A stretch of DNA of 64,000 nt, from NCBI RefSeq assembly GCF_003012935.1, contig NZ_PUDR01000014.1:1-64000 (forward strand). The letters run 5' to 3'. Below are positions 42,857 to 50,233 of this stretch, one piece after another. Numbering within the stretch: the first letter of the stretch is position 1; each line of letters begins with the position of its first letter. Source of the DNA: Pannonibacter carbonis (GTDB lineage Bacteria > Pseudomonadota > Alphaproteobacteria > Rhizobiales > Stappiaceae). The notes below the pieces were generated by a model. It saw only the letters and a list, made by a program, of their open reading frames with translations. It was not told the origin of the DNA and ran no database searches. The translations under genes were made by a program, and so were the position numbers.

Positions 42857-44404
42857 TCATGCGTCTATGGGTTCTTGGGAGAACGTCCTATGTAGAGGTA
42901 GCGTGAGGGCGGCAGTATACGATCGCCCGCGTTGGCCGTCGAAATCAAACTCGTAGAGGCAGATCCTGCCCAGGGCTGTCTGGCGCTGCCCGAAGAAAAA
43001 GGTGAAGGCGTTTGGCGCGGCCACGAAGAGATGTGTCAATCCGGCGCCGCCGGCCTTTGCGTCCCGTATCGCTCCGCTGGCCGCGTCCGCGAGTTCGAAT
43101 GCATGCCGTCCGCATATCACCGATTGCGCGCCCGGTCCTGTGTCGGGCTTGAGAACGAGGAGACGGCCTGCCGTGGAGAGCGTGGTTTCGCAATAGCGCT
43201 GGACGTCGGCCGTGACGTCATGCGTGAGCCCGATGGCTACGGCGAGGTCTGACCCGTCCGGTCGCAATTCTATGAGCTCGGCCTTGAGGGTGGGCCATGT
43301 GGAATCCGAGGTCGCGTCGTCGGCCGACCAGATACGGCGACCAGTCCCTCGCTGCTCCAGCTCGACCTGGCGCCCCGACTTGATATTGATCACCGATCCT
43401 GCCGCGAAGGCCAGCGTAACGTGGGCATCGAGTGCAAGTCGGAGGCGCGGCTCATTCTTGGCTGCCGTGAGAAGGAAAGCTCTCAGTTCTGGATAGAGTT
43501 TTGCTTCCCAATCCGCATCACTGCGGATGTAACGCTCGTCAAAGGACGGGATCAGGTCGAGGACGAGGTGACAGCGTTCCTCCAGTTTATCGAAGGCATG
43601 CTCAAAGGACTTTACGCCGTAGACTTTGGGCCCGCCCTCAGCCGATCCCAGAATATCTTCCCGAGCGCAGACCGCGCGGAAGCTCGCCCGGTCAAATTCC
43701 AGTCGTCCCTGCGCCATCCATTGGAAAACGATATCGTCATATGGAAACGCGCTTCGGTTCGCGGGGATGCGTTTCAGGCCTACCAATCCGAAGAGGATGT
43801 CGAGCTGATCGCGCAGGCCATCCAGGGTGTCGGTCGCCTCGCCGAACGCCAGCGTCCGCGCCAGAATGCGCAGCTCCGCCTCGTCGATGCCGAGGTGCTC
43901 TCGCCACGCCTTGCGCACGGAGCCAGCCTTGCTGTTGTCGGTCACCGAACCATAGAGGCGATCGAGACGCATGGCGCCTGAACGCATCCCCACCATCTGA
44001 CGCAAGGGATCGGCCCGGTCGAGGCGCCAGTTGGTCACCAGCTTGAACCGTACACCGCTTCCGGCTGGAGCATAGCTGAGCTGCGCCTCCCGGGCCCGCT
44101 GTAGCAAGGAGCGAGCATTTGCGTTGATGAACTCGGGATCGACGAGGTGGGAATAGCCATAATTGTCGGGCGTCACATGCCACTTGCACTGCATGTGCTC
44201 TCGCAGCAAGGGTTCGCCATACTGATCCGAGGCGCAGCGCACCGGATCATATTCGACCCAGATGTCGTCGAAGCTTTTCGGCCCGCTCTCGAATCCCACC
44301 TTTGTGACGGGACTTACCGGATCCAACAAGCGCGCGGCATGCCACCAGAAGAGCCGGGCCTGGAAGGTGTCGCCATCGCGACGAACGGTCACCGCCTGCG
44401 TCAT
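42857..44404 (-). CDS. cap4: CBASS effector with SAVED domain (Cap4-like)
   Basis: 515 aa. The N-terminal part looks like a DUF4297/PD-(D/E)xK nuclease: FDDIWVEYDP (residues 45-54) and HMQCKWH (70-76, Q-x-K). The C-terminal part is a SAVED domain, the sensor for cyclic oligonucleotides, with AGLTHLFVAAPNAFTFFFGQ and GRICLYEFDFDGQ. On second-messenger binding Cap4 proteins oligomerise and degrade DNA, killing the infected cell. It is fourth in the CBASS operon, 9 nt after the TRIP13-like gene. The nuclease assignment is less certain than SAVED. Confidence 0.8.
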   Translation of the reverse strand: MTQAVTVRRDGDTFQARLFWWHAARLLDPVSPVTKVGFESGPKSFDDIWVEYDPVRCASDQYGEPLLREHMQCKWHVTPDNYGYSHLVDPEFINANARSLLQRAREAQLSYAPAGSGVRFKLVTNWRLDRADPLRQMVGMRSGAMRLDRLYGSVTDNSKAGSVRKAWREHLGIDEAELRILARTLAFGEATDTLDGLRDQLDILFGLVGLKRIPANRSAFPYDDIVFQWMAQGRLEFDRASFRAVCAREDILGSAEGGPKVYGVKSFEHAFDKLEERCHLVLDLIPSFDERYIRSDADWEAKLYPELRAFLLTAAKNEPRLRLALDAHVTLAFAAGSVINIKSGRQVELEQRGTGRRIWSADDATSDSTWPTLKAELIELRPDGSDLAVAIGLTHDVTADVQRYCETTLSTAGRLLVLKPDTGPGAQSVICGRHAFELADAASGAIRDAKAGGAGLTHLFVAAPNAFTFFFGQRQTALGRICLYEFDFDGQRGRSYTAALTLPLHRTFSQEPIDA

Positions 44405-44413
44405 GCGTTCACC

Positions 44414-45361
44414 TCAGATCGCAGTCTCGCCGTCCCGGAAGGGAGGCGTCGGAACCATCGCGCGAGCGATCTCCACCGCGCGGGCGCCATCGATTGGTTT
44501 CGACGGATAGGCGTCGAGCACGATAGCCGGGAGCAGTCTCTGGGTGAGGTCAGAAAAGGTGAAGCCATACTCGCGGCCGCCGCGTTGTGGCCCGGTCGCG
44601 GTGACCAGGGCGTCAATCTGCTGGCGGGCGAGACCAATCGGTTGCAGCCGGGCGGTGAGGACGAAGCGACGCTGCTCGTCGCCGGGACGTTCGAAACTCA
44701 GAATGTCGGCCGCCCTGCGGCGCACTGCGGGGTCGAGCGCGCTGATCCGGTTCGTGCACATCAAAACCGCCGCGGGAAGTTTCGCATTGGCGATACGGTC
44801 GATTCCCCGGATGAAAGCGTTCACGCCCGCCTTGTCTTCATGATGCATCTGGGCTGCCTCACGCGATTGGGCGAGGGCGTCTGCTTCATCGACGAGCAGG
44901 ATGACGGCGCCGCGGGCCTTGCCCGACGGGGACTTGAGCTTGGTCGCCTCCGCCACGGTGTAGTCGAAGGCGGCGGAGATCAGCTGCGTCATCTCGCCGA
45001 CGCGCCCTTGTCCCCGCGTCGAGAGGCTGAGGGGCAGGAGCGTGATGTCGATCTTCTCCTGCCGGGCCACCGCGTCGCCAATCGTCTCGGCGAGCTCTGT
45101 CTTGCCCGAGCCGACGTCGCCGGCGAGAACCACAAGCGGGGGGCGCCGCAACACAGTGTCGAGAAGCGAATCGGCATCGGGATGATGCTGGCGCGCCCAG
45201 GCCATAAGACCCGTCGGGTTGACGAGCAGACCGAGAATCTTTGCCAGCCGATTTTTTTGATCGTCGAGGCCAACCAGCCGCGCGAGCCTAGCCTGCGGAT
45301 CGAAGTCGGGATATGTGATGCGCCGTTCGAAGAGTTCGTCCAGTGTCGGCTTCGTGCTCAT
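44414..45361 (-). CDS. cap6: TRIP13/Pch2-like AAA+ ATPase of type III CBASS (Cap6)
   Basis: 315 aa. Walker A LAGDVGSGKTE at residues 79-89, Walker B VILLVDEADAL at 153-163, and sensor region AVLMCTNRISALDPAVRRRA. In type III CBASS, Cap6 remodels the HORMA protein to switch off the CD-NTase when no phage is present. The ATG shares a base with the Cap7 stop (TGATG), so the two are coupled. Confidence 0.88.
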   Translation of the reverse strand: MSTKPTLDELFERRITYPDFDPQARLARLVGLDDQKNRLAKILGLLVNPTGLMAWARQHHPDADSLLDTVLRRPPLVVLAGDVGSGKTELAETIGDAVARQEKIDITLLPLSLSTRGQGRVGEMTQLISAAFDYTVAEATKLKSPSGKARGAVILLVDEADALAQSREAAQMHHEDKAGVNAFIRGIDRIANAKLPAAVLMCTNRISALDPAVRRRAADILSFERPGDEQRRFVLTARLQPIGLARQQIDALVTATGPQRGGREYGFTFSDLTQRLLPAIVLDAYPSKPIDGARAVEIARAMVPTPPFRDGETAI

Positions 45362-45876
45362 CAGAAACTCCTCACAGTCGCGCGGTCGAGGGCCTTGCCG
45401 CCGGACGAATAGGTCCGGTCGCTGGCGAGATAGCCGGTGATGCCGGGTTCGGCCGCTCCGCCTCGGGAAATCGGGAGCGTCTTCTCGAAGGCGTCGCGCT
45501 CCGCCTGGGTCAACTGACTCCACGCGGCACTGTGGGTCAGGTAGCTTTTGAAGACCGCGCCGCTGACATTGGCGTTGTGGCGCACACGGCCGGGATCGTC
45601 GTCATTGGCGGATGACCCGGCGAGATCCTTTGCCGTATAGCGCAGTGTGGGCTCGATCCAGTTTCCGTCTTTTTGGAAGCCATAGGTGACGGTGCCCAGA
45701 TAACCGGCCCGGATCAGTTCGGTCACTTCCGCCTCGAACTGTGCAATGCGCTCGTCGGACGGGCTGCCGTAGAAACGCTGCATGCGCTTGAGATCCGCCG
45801 CGACCTTGGCGGCCATGTGCCGCGCATGGGTGACCGTGAAGGTCGCGGTTTCCGTGTAGCTGTAGCTTGTGGACAT
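45361..45876 (-). CDS. cap7: Bacterial HORMA-domain protein (HORMA1, Cap7)
   Basis: 171 aa. SYSYTETATFTVTHARHMAA, then KVAADLKRMQRFYGSP, and TVTYGFQKDGNWIEPTLRYT are characteristic of the HORMA1 family. The C-terminal tail YLASDRTYSSGGKALDRATV, then RSF, is the region that serves as closure motif and safety belt. In its closed form HORMA binds and activates the CD-NTase. It lies between the CD-NTase and TRIP13-like genes, the standard order. Only one HORMA gene is present. Confidence 0.87.
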   Translation of the reverse strand: MSTSYSYTETATFTVTHARHMAAKVAADLKRMQRFYGSPSDERIAQFEAEVTELIRAGYLGTVTYGFQKDGNWIEPTLRYTAKDLAGSSANDDDPGRVRHNANVSGAVFKSYLTHSAAWSQLTQAERDAFEKTLPISRGGAAEPGITGYLASDRTYSSGGKALDRATVRSF

Positions 45877-45883
45877 GGCGACC

Positions 45884-46849
45884 TCATACCTGGAAGGAAG
45901 AGCCGAAGACCTTCTGCCAGTAGGCGACGGTCAATTGCTTGTTGGGAGCGGCGAGCGCTGCGTCGATGGCATCTCCAGCATCGAGAGCCGCCTCGACGAT
46001 CGCATCTGCATTCGCGGCCGTGTAGAGCCGCGCGACGTTGTTGACGGCATTCACGGGGTCGATGATTTGTACCGGATCGGAAAACGTTCCAACCGAGGAC
46101 CTGGGATAGTAGTCGTCGAAGATAATCTTCTCCCTGAAGTCGGTGCGGGCGATGTAGGTGAAGAAGTGCTGCAGCGCCTCCGGATAGTCAGAGAAGTCCA
46201 ACCCGTCGTCGCACAGCTTGGCGAGGATCATCTCGATCATGAACGACTTGAAGCGGAATCCGTCTCGCTCCTGCTTCGTGCGCCTTGACCAGAATTTTGC
46301 GAGACGCACCACCTGCGCGAAGTGCTTCTCCTGGGCGCGCCTGCGCTTGCCCGCGAACTCCAGATGCAAGGGAATGCTTGTCTTCAGGAAGGAGCCGTCA
46401 TCCTGGCTGACGAGATTTCCATACCATTGTGCGTCGCCCTCATAGAGGATCGGCACCACATCGACGTCTAGCCCGCTCCCACGGAAGGAGACCGTGACCG
46501 AATAGGTCTGGGGTTGGACCTGATCGGGGCTGAAGTTCGGAAATGCCTTGCGCAGCCTTTCCGCCAGATAATCGAGCAGCGCTTTGACATCCTTCGGGGC
46601 CGCCGCGCCACTGATGTAACAGGCGACATCGATATCGTTGAGCGAGCGAAGCGCCGTGCCCTTCGCGAGGCTGCCCGACAGCATCATTTTCCTGAGCGTG
46701 AAGTCAGGGTGCTCGGCGAGATAGCCCTCCAGCTTTTCGCGAAGCCGCCGGGCCTGGGCCCGATATTCATCCGCCTTGTCCTTCGGCAGGTTGACCTTGT
46801 CCTGCGCGAAGGCGGCGATCTCATTATGACCGACGTGCTGTCGCCCCAT
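45884..46849 (-). CDS. cdnC: CD-NTase (CdnC-like) of type III CBASS
   Basis: 321 aa. The nucleotidyltransferase site is LSGSLAKGTALRSLNDID (Gly59-Ser60, Asp72, Asp74) plus LDVDVVPI (Asp128, Asp130); all catalytic residues are intact. It makes the cyclic oligonucleotide that activates the SAVED effector. The CdnC clade is inferred from pairing with HORMA1 and TRIP13. Start at 46849 has AGGAGCGGGAT upstream. It is the first gene of the leftward operon, whose promoter lies at 46894-46922. Confidence 0.88.
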   Translation of the reverse strand: MGRQHVGHNEIAAFAQDKVNLPKDKADEYRAQARRLREKLEGYLAEHPDFTLRKMMLSGSLAKGTALRSLNDIDVACYISGAAAPKDVKALLDYLAERLRKAFPNFSPDQVQPQTYSVTVSFRGSGLDVDVVPILYEGDAQWYGNLVSQDDGSFLKTSIPLHLEFAGKRRRAQEKHFAQVVRLAKFWSRRTKQERDGFRFKSFMIEMILAKLCDDGLDFSDYPEALQHFFTYIARTDFREKIIFDDYYPRSSVGTFSDPVQIIDPVNAVNNVARLYTAANADAIVEAALDAGDAIDAALAAPNKQLTVAYWQKVFGSSFQV

Positions 46850-46893
46850 ATCCCGCTCCTGTTCCCGGGCACTCTGGCCCAGCCTCTGACATG

Positions 46894-46922
46894 GATATAG
46901 TAGCTAAAAAATAGCTATTCAA
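46894..46922 (-). promoter_or_regulatory. CBASS operon promoter
   Basis: On the minus strand TTGAAT (46922-46917), a 17-bp spacer and TATATC (46899-46894), about 45 bp upstream of the cdnC start. Two of the three TAGCTA boxes lie in the spacer or touch the -35. Confidence 0.6.
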
Positions 46923-46939
46923 GATGTGTATGCTAGCTA
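46901..46939. promoter_or_regulatory. Three phased TAGCTA boxes, putative operator
   Basis: TAGCTA occurs at 46901-46906, 46912-46917 and 46934-46939, spaced 11 and 22 bp apart, one and two helical turns. Each box is itself palindromic and AT-flanked (AATAGCTATT, GCTAGCTATT). Ribbon-helix-helix proteins often bind such repeated short boxes, and one is encoded at 47000-47212. Confidence 0.6.
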
Positions 46940-46946
46940 TTTCACG

Positions 46947-46975
46947 TTGACAAAATCCTCTTGATTCTCTATATG
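46947..46975 (+). promoter_or_regulatory. Promoter of the RHH-GNAT-HTH-peptidase operon
   Basis: TTGACA (46947-46952), 17-bp spacer, TATATG (46970-46975), about 25 bp before the ATG at 47000. This is a near-consensus sigma70-type promoter, the best in the window. Confidence 0.7.
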
Positions 46976-46999
46976 CTGCATATAACGACGGAGGATGAG

Positions 47000-47212
47000 A
47001 TGACGGCGAAGCGAACCATGACGCTGAACCTCACCGACGCCGAGATGCGTGTTCTGGACGATCTTTCGGCCCGGAAGGACATCACCAAAACCGCTGTGCT
47101 CCGGCAGGCCTTGCGCCTTTACCAGACGATCGATGCTCGGGTCGAAAGGGGTGAAAAGCTCCTGTTTGAGAATGACACGACCAAGGAAAAGGCGGAGCTG
47201 ATGCTTCTATGA
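47000..47212 (+). CDS. Ribbon-helix-helix (CopG-like) regulator
   Basis: 70 aa. MTLNLTDAEMRVLDDLSARK, then DITKTAVLRQALRLYQ, is an RHH fold (strand about residues 6-12, helices 13-25 and 30-45). The tail is charged. The start follows CGGAGGATGAG. Its stop overlaps the GNAT start by 4 nt (ATGA). RHH-GNAT pairs are often toxin-antitoxin modules (TacTA, AtaRT), but here the pair is part of a longer operon facing CBASS. It probably binds the TAGCTA boxes upstream. Confidence 0.85.
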   Translation: MTAKRTMTLNLTDAEMRVLDDLSARKDITKTAVLRQALRLYQTIDARVERGEKLLFENDTTKEKAELMLL

Positions 47213-47838
47213 CGGTCGAGGTCTCGAAGGTCTATCTTCTCGACGTCGCAACGGGTGAGGGCGTCGAGGCCGAGTTGCGCGATGCGATCGAGCAGGCGCA
47301 GATCGATGATTGGGCGAAACACTGGATTCCGGTGGTACTCGCAGCGATCCAGGATTTGGTCGCACGCCAGGTGCCGCGCGCAGACTGGCCTCAGAGCCTG
47401 CATTGGAACTGGCCAAAGAAGATCACACGCGTGCAGGGCATGCTGGCCTTCCCCGGGTTCAGCGTTGTCGCACAGGGGGTCACCCAGGGACTGGCGCAGC
47501 TCGATTTGACGAGAGGCTGCCAAGAACCTGGCCAGAAAGGTAAGCCTCTCGTCTACGTCGAGTATCTCGAGGTGGCGCCCTGGAATCGCTCCGAGCTTGG
47601 GGCGACCCCTCGGCTTCGTGGTGTCGGTACCGTGCTGCTCACGGCGGCCATCGCGCTGAGCTACGAAGAGGGATTCAAGGGGCGGATCGGCCTGCATTCC
47701 CTGCCGCAAGCCGACGCTTTCTACCGCAGGATCGGCATGACCGACCTTGGGCCGGATCCCGCCTGCCAGAATTTGCGATATTTCGAGATGACCGTCGAGC
47801 AGGCTCGCGCGTTCTTCGAAAAGGAGGAAGGACGATGA
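47209..47838 (+). CDS. GNAT-family N-acetyltransferase
   Basis: 209 aa, longer than the about 160-170-aa tRNA-acetylating GNAT toxins. The acetyl-CoA motif A is RLRGVGTVLLTAA (residues 135-147), preceded by VYVEYLEVAP and followed by ADAFYRRIGMTDLGP (motif B). The N-terminal 110 residues are extra and of unknown fold. It could acetylate tRNA, the HTH regulator next door, or a CBASS component; the sequence does not decide. It overlaps both neighbours by 4 nt. Confidence 0.82.
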   Translation: MTVEVSKVYLLDVATGEGVEAELRDAIEQAQIDDWAKHWIPVVLAAIQDLVARQVPRADWPQSLHWNWPKKITRVQGMLAFPGFSVVAQGVTQGLAQLDLTRGCQEPGQKGKPLVYVEYLEVAPWNRSELGATPRLRGVGTVLLTAAIALSYEEGFKGRIGLHSLPQADAFYRRIGMTDLGPDPACQNLRYFEMTVEQARAFFEKEEGR

Positions 47839-48335
47839 AATTTGAACGGAGCAAAGAGTGGTGGATGGCTCGGGCACGTCGTGAAGGCGACGCCGTCATC
47901 GGCGCCGGCTTGCTCGCGTTCGATCCGATACCCGAGGAGCGTCCAGCCAGCGCTCCCACGGCGGTCGTCGAAGAGACCCGTATTGCGTTTGGCCGTTTCG
48001 TGAATCTGATGCGCCGTCGTCGTGGGTTCTCGATGGAGCGGCTGGCTCAGGTCGCGGACCTCGATGCAAGCGAGCTTCTGGTGATCGAGGACGATCTTCA
48101 TTACGTGCCGGAGCCGCGCACGGTGTTCAAGCTGGCGGAAACCTTCGAGGTTTCTCAGCAACGACTTATGCAGCTTGCAGGATTGGCTGCGGCAAACGAT
48201 GCTGGCTTCCGTCAGGAAGCGGTGCGTTTTGCCGCGCGCTCTGAGGCCGTGCATAAGCTGACCCCTGAGGAAAGCTCGGCTCTGGAGGCGTTCGTCGCTG
48301 TGCTGAGTGAGCAGGAGCCCAAGCGAGTGAAGTGA
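47835..48335 (+). CDS. HTH (Xre-like) regulator, possible CapH-like partner
   Basis: 166 aa. The HTH is in the middle: FGRFVNLMRRRRGFSMERLA, then QVADLDASELLVIEDDLHYV. The C-terminal helical region (LTPEESSALEAFVAVLSEQE) may be a dimerisation or cleavage region. It overlaps the ImmA/IrrE-family peptidase gene by 4 nt (GTGA). In CapH-CapP and DdrO-IrrE pairs such regulators are repressors inactivated by cleavage. The N-terminus (MKFERSKEWWMARARREGDA) is unusual for the family. Confidence 0.8.
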   Translation: MKFERSKEWWMARARREGDAVIGAGLLAFDPIPEERPASAPTAVVEETRIAFGRFVNLMRRRRGFSMERLAQVADLDASELLVIEDDLHYVPEPRTVFKLAETFEVSQQRLMQLAGLAAANDAGFRQEAVRFAARSEAVHKLTPEESSALEAFVAVLSEQEPKRVK

Positions 48336-49267
48336 AGAACGTCAGTCTCGGACATCGCACCGTCGCCGACATCAACGGACAGATTGCCAAGGTTCTGCGT
48401 GGCCTTGGCAATCCCGAGCCGCCCATAGACCTGCGCGTTGTTCGGGATCTCCTGAAACTTGATCGCGGCTACTACAGCACCACGGACGACAGTCTTTTGC
48501 GCGAAATGTTCTCCCGCATGAAGGTTGCTGGCCTGCAGGTCCTCAAGCGCCCGACAATCCTGCGGGAGGCCGTTCAAACACTGAGCCTGAAGGCGCTCTA
48601 TCTTCCAGATCAGAAGCGTATTCTGCTCGACAAGGATCTCCCGCCGCTCAAGCACCGTTGGAATGAAGCTCACGAGATTGGTCACGACATCATTCCCTGG
48701 CACGCCGGAATGATGCTGGGCGATACTGAGCAGACCCTCACGCCTTCCTGCCACGCCATCATGGAAGCCGAAGCGAATTTCGCGGCCGGGCAACTTCTTT
48801 TTCTATCTGACCGCTTCGCCGCCGAGGCGGGCTCCTCCGCGCCCAGCCTCGGGCTTGTCAAGAGCCTCAGCAAGAGCTTCGGCAATACCATGACTTCCAC
48901 GCTCTGGCGGTTCGTCGAACAGGCGCATGGTGGCCGGCCTATCGTCGCTCTCGTAACGGGGCATCCGCATCCCACCCGCAGAAAGGCCGATTTCGATGCG
49001 GCTAATCCCTGTCGATACTGCGTTGAATCGCCCCCGTTTCGTGAGCGTTTCGGTGCTTTGCGCGAGGTTGATCTGTTCACTGCGATCGTCGGCTATTGTG
49101 GGTCCCAGCGCGGAGGGTCTCTCGGCCGTAGCGAGGTCCTGCTGCAAGACCTCAATGGGGATCGGCACAGCTTCGAATTCGAGACGTTCTTCAACAGCCA
49201 CGAAGCCTTGACGCTAGGATCCTGGCTTCGTCCCTACAATGCGCTGACGATCGTGCGGTCGTTTTAA
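48332..49267 (+). CDS. ImmA/IrrE-family metallopeptidase, possible CapP-like
   Basis: 311 aa from a GTG overlapping the HTH stop. The zinc site is NEAHEIGHDIIPWH (HEIGH at residues 114-118) with the third ligand in IMEAEANFAAGQLL. The C-terminal domain (about residues 160-311) contains CRYC and is of unknown function. The M78 family cleaves partner repressors. Next to CBASS this recalls CapP, which cuts CapH after DNA damage and switches CBASS on. It is the last gene of the rightward operon. Confidence 0.85.
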   Translation: MKNVSLGHRTVADINGQIAKVLRGLGNPEPPIDLRVVRDLLKLDRGYYSTTDDSLLREMFSRMKVAGLQVLKRPTILREAVQTLSLKALYLPDQKRILLDKDLPPLKHRWNEAHEIGHDIIPWHAGMMLGDTEQTLTPSCHAIMEAEANFAAGQLLFLSDRFAAEAGSSAPSLGLVKSLSKSFGNTMTSTLWRFVEQAHGGRPIVALVTGHPHPTRRKADFDAANPCRYCVESPPFRERFGALREVDLFTAIVGYCGSQRGGSLGRSEVLLQDLNGDRHSFEFETFFNSHEALTLGSWLRPYNALTIVRSF

Positions 49268-49359
49268 ACGATCGTCAGCTTCGGATCGATTTCGGTCAGT
49301 CGGGTTCAGACAACCTAAATGTGGCCTGTGGTAGGTTCTTCGCCCAGGAGAGCCGGTCA

Positions 49360-49839
49360 TTGACACGCAAATATTCCAATCTTCAGATTGCTCTGCATTG
49401 GGCGGTTGTCCTGTTGATCGTCGCGCAATGGTGGACGGCGGATGCGATCCCGCGCACCCACAATCCCTTCCTCCGGCCGACAATGGCGGATTTGCTGCAA
49501 CACAAGTTCCATAACTACAGCGGAATGACGATCGGTGTGTTGATCGCGTTGCGGGTTGCTTTGCGATTTCTTCGCAAACCCGGCAGACTTCAAATCACCA
49601 AGGGTTGGCGCGAACGCGCCGCTGAATGCGTTCATTGGGGGCTGTATGCCACGCTCGCGGCACAAGCGTTCACTGGTTTCGTCGCTTCCTACATGTGGGC
49701 GCCTGCCGCCGGGATACACAAGGCGATCTGGCTGGTGACCATGACGTTGATCTCGATCCACGTCTCGGCAGCTATTTGGCATATCGCCCGGCGCGACGCC
49801 GTCCTCGCCCGCATGCTGCCATGCAAGCGGGCGCCGTAA
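49360..49839 (+). CDS. Cytochrome b561 family protein
   Basis: 159 aa from TTG 49360 with AGGAG 9 nt upstream. Four membrane segments with haem-ligand histidines are present: LQIALHWAVVLLIVAQWWTA; HKFHNYSGMTIGVLIALRVA; VHWGLYATLAAQAFTGFVAS; and HKAIWLVTMTLISIHVSAAI. It is an inner-membrane di-haem electron carrier. It is a single gene between the defence block and the metal genes; the reductant or acceptor is unknown. Confidence 0.85.
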   Translation: MTRKYSNLQIALHWAVVLLIVAQWWTADAIPRTHNPFLRPTMADLLQHKFHNYSGMTIGVLIALRVALRFLRKPGRLQITKGWRERAAECVHWGLYATLAAQAFTGFVASYMWAPAAGIHKAIWLVTMTLISIHVSAAIWHIARRDAVLARMLPCKRAP

Positions 49840-49911
49840 CCGCCGGGCTGAGGCCTACTCTTCCAAAGGAATTCGTCAAGAAACGGCGACGGGAGAAGCT
49901 GTATATTGCTT

Positions 49912-49930
49912 TATCCCCTCCAGGGGGATA
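49912..49930. promoter_or_regulatory. RcnR/FrmR-type operator
   Basis: TATCCCC-TCCAG-GGGGATA, an inverted repeat around a G/C tract, lies 10 bp before the start of the repressor gene at 49941. Operators of the CsoR/RcnR family are G-tracts with flanking AT inverted repeats. Confidence 0.7.
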
Positions 49931-49940
49931 GCATTTTAGC

Positions 49941-50222
49941 ATGACCCTAATCACTGCCGCACACGAATCTCATGGGCCCATCGTCAAGCGGCTCAGGCGC
50001 GCTGATGGGCACCTTCGCGGAATTATCGACATGATCGAGGCGGGGCGTCCTTGCCTCGACATCGCCCAGCAGCTCCACGCCGTCGAGAAAGCGATTGCCC
50101 AGGCCAAGAAGACGTTGATCCAGGATCACCTCGATCACTGCCTCGAGCACGTCATTGGGCCGCTTGCGAAAGAGCAGCGCCGGTCAATCGACGAGTTCAA
50201 GGAAATCACGAAGTATCTTTGA
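49941..50222 (+). CDS. RcnR/FrmR-family metal-sensing repressor
   Basis: 93 aa, all-helical DUF156 fold: IVKRLRRADGHLRGIIDMIE, PCLDIAQQLHAVEKAIAQAK and HLDHCLEHVIG. Cys37 region (PCLD) with downstream His and the N-terminal His resemble RcnR (Ni/Co) more than Cu-binding CsoR, whose C-H-C pattern is carried instead by the protein at 52887-53174. It likely represses itself and the exporter at 50234 through the G-tract operator. FrmR-type formaldehyde sensing cannot be excluded. Confidence 0.85.
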   Translation: MTLITAAHESHGPIVKRLRRADGHLRGIIDMIEAGRPCLDIAQQLHAVEKAIAQAKKTLIQDHLDHCLEHVIGPLAKEQRRSIDEFKEITKYL

Positions 50223-50233
50223 AGTGGTGACGC

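Noticed and set aside
44147-45412. 421-codon frame antisense to cap6 and cap4
   Set aside because: The CBASS genes on the minus strand are in family-typical order with intact motifs; the plus-strand frame has no domain.
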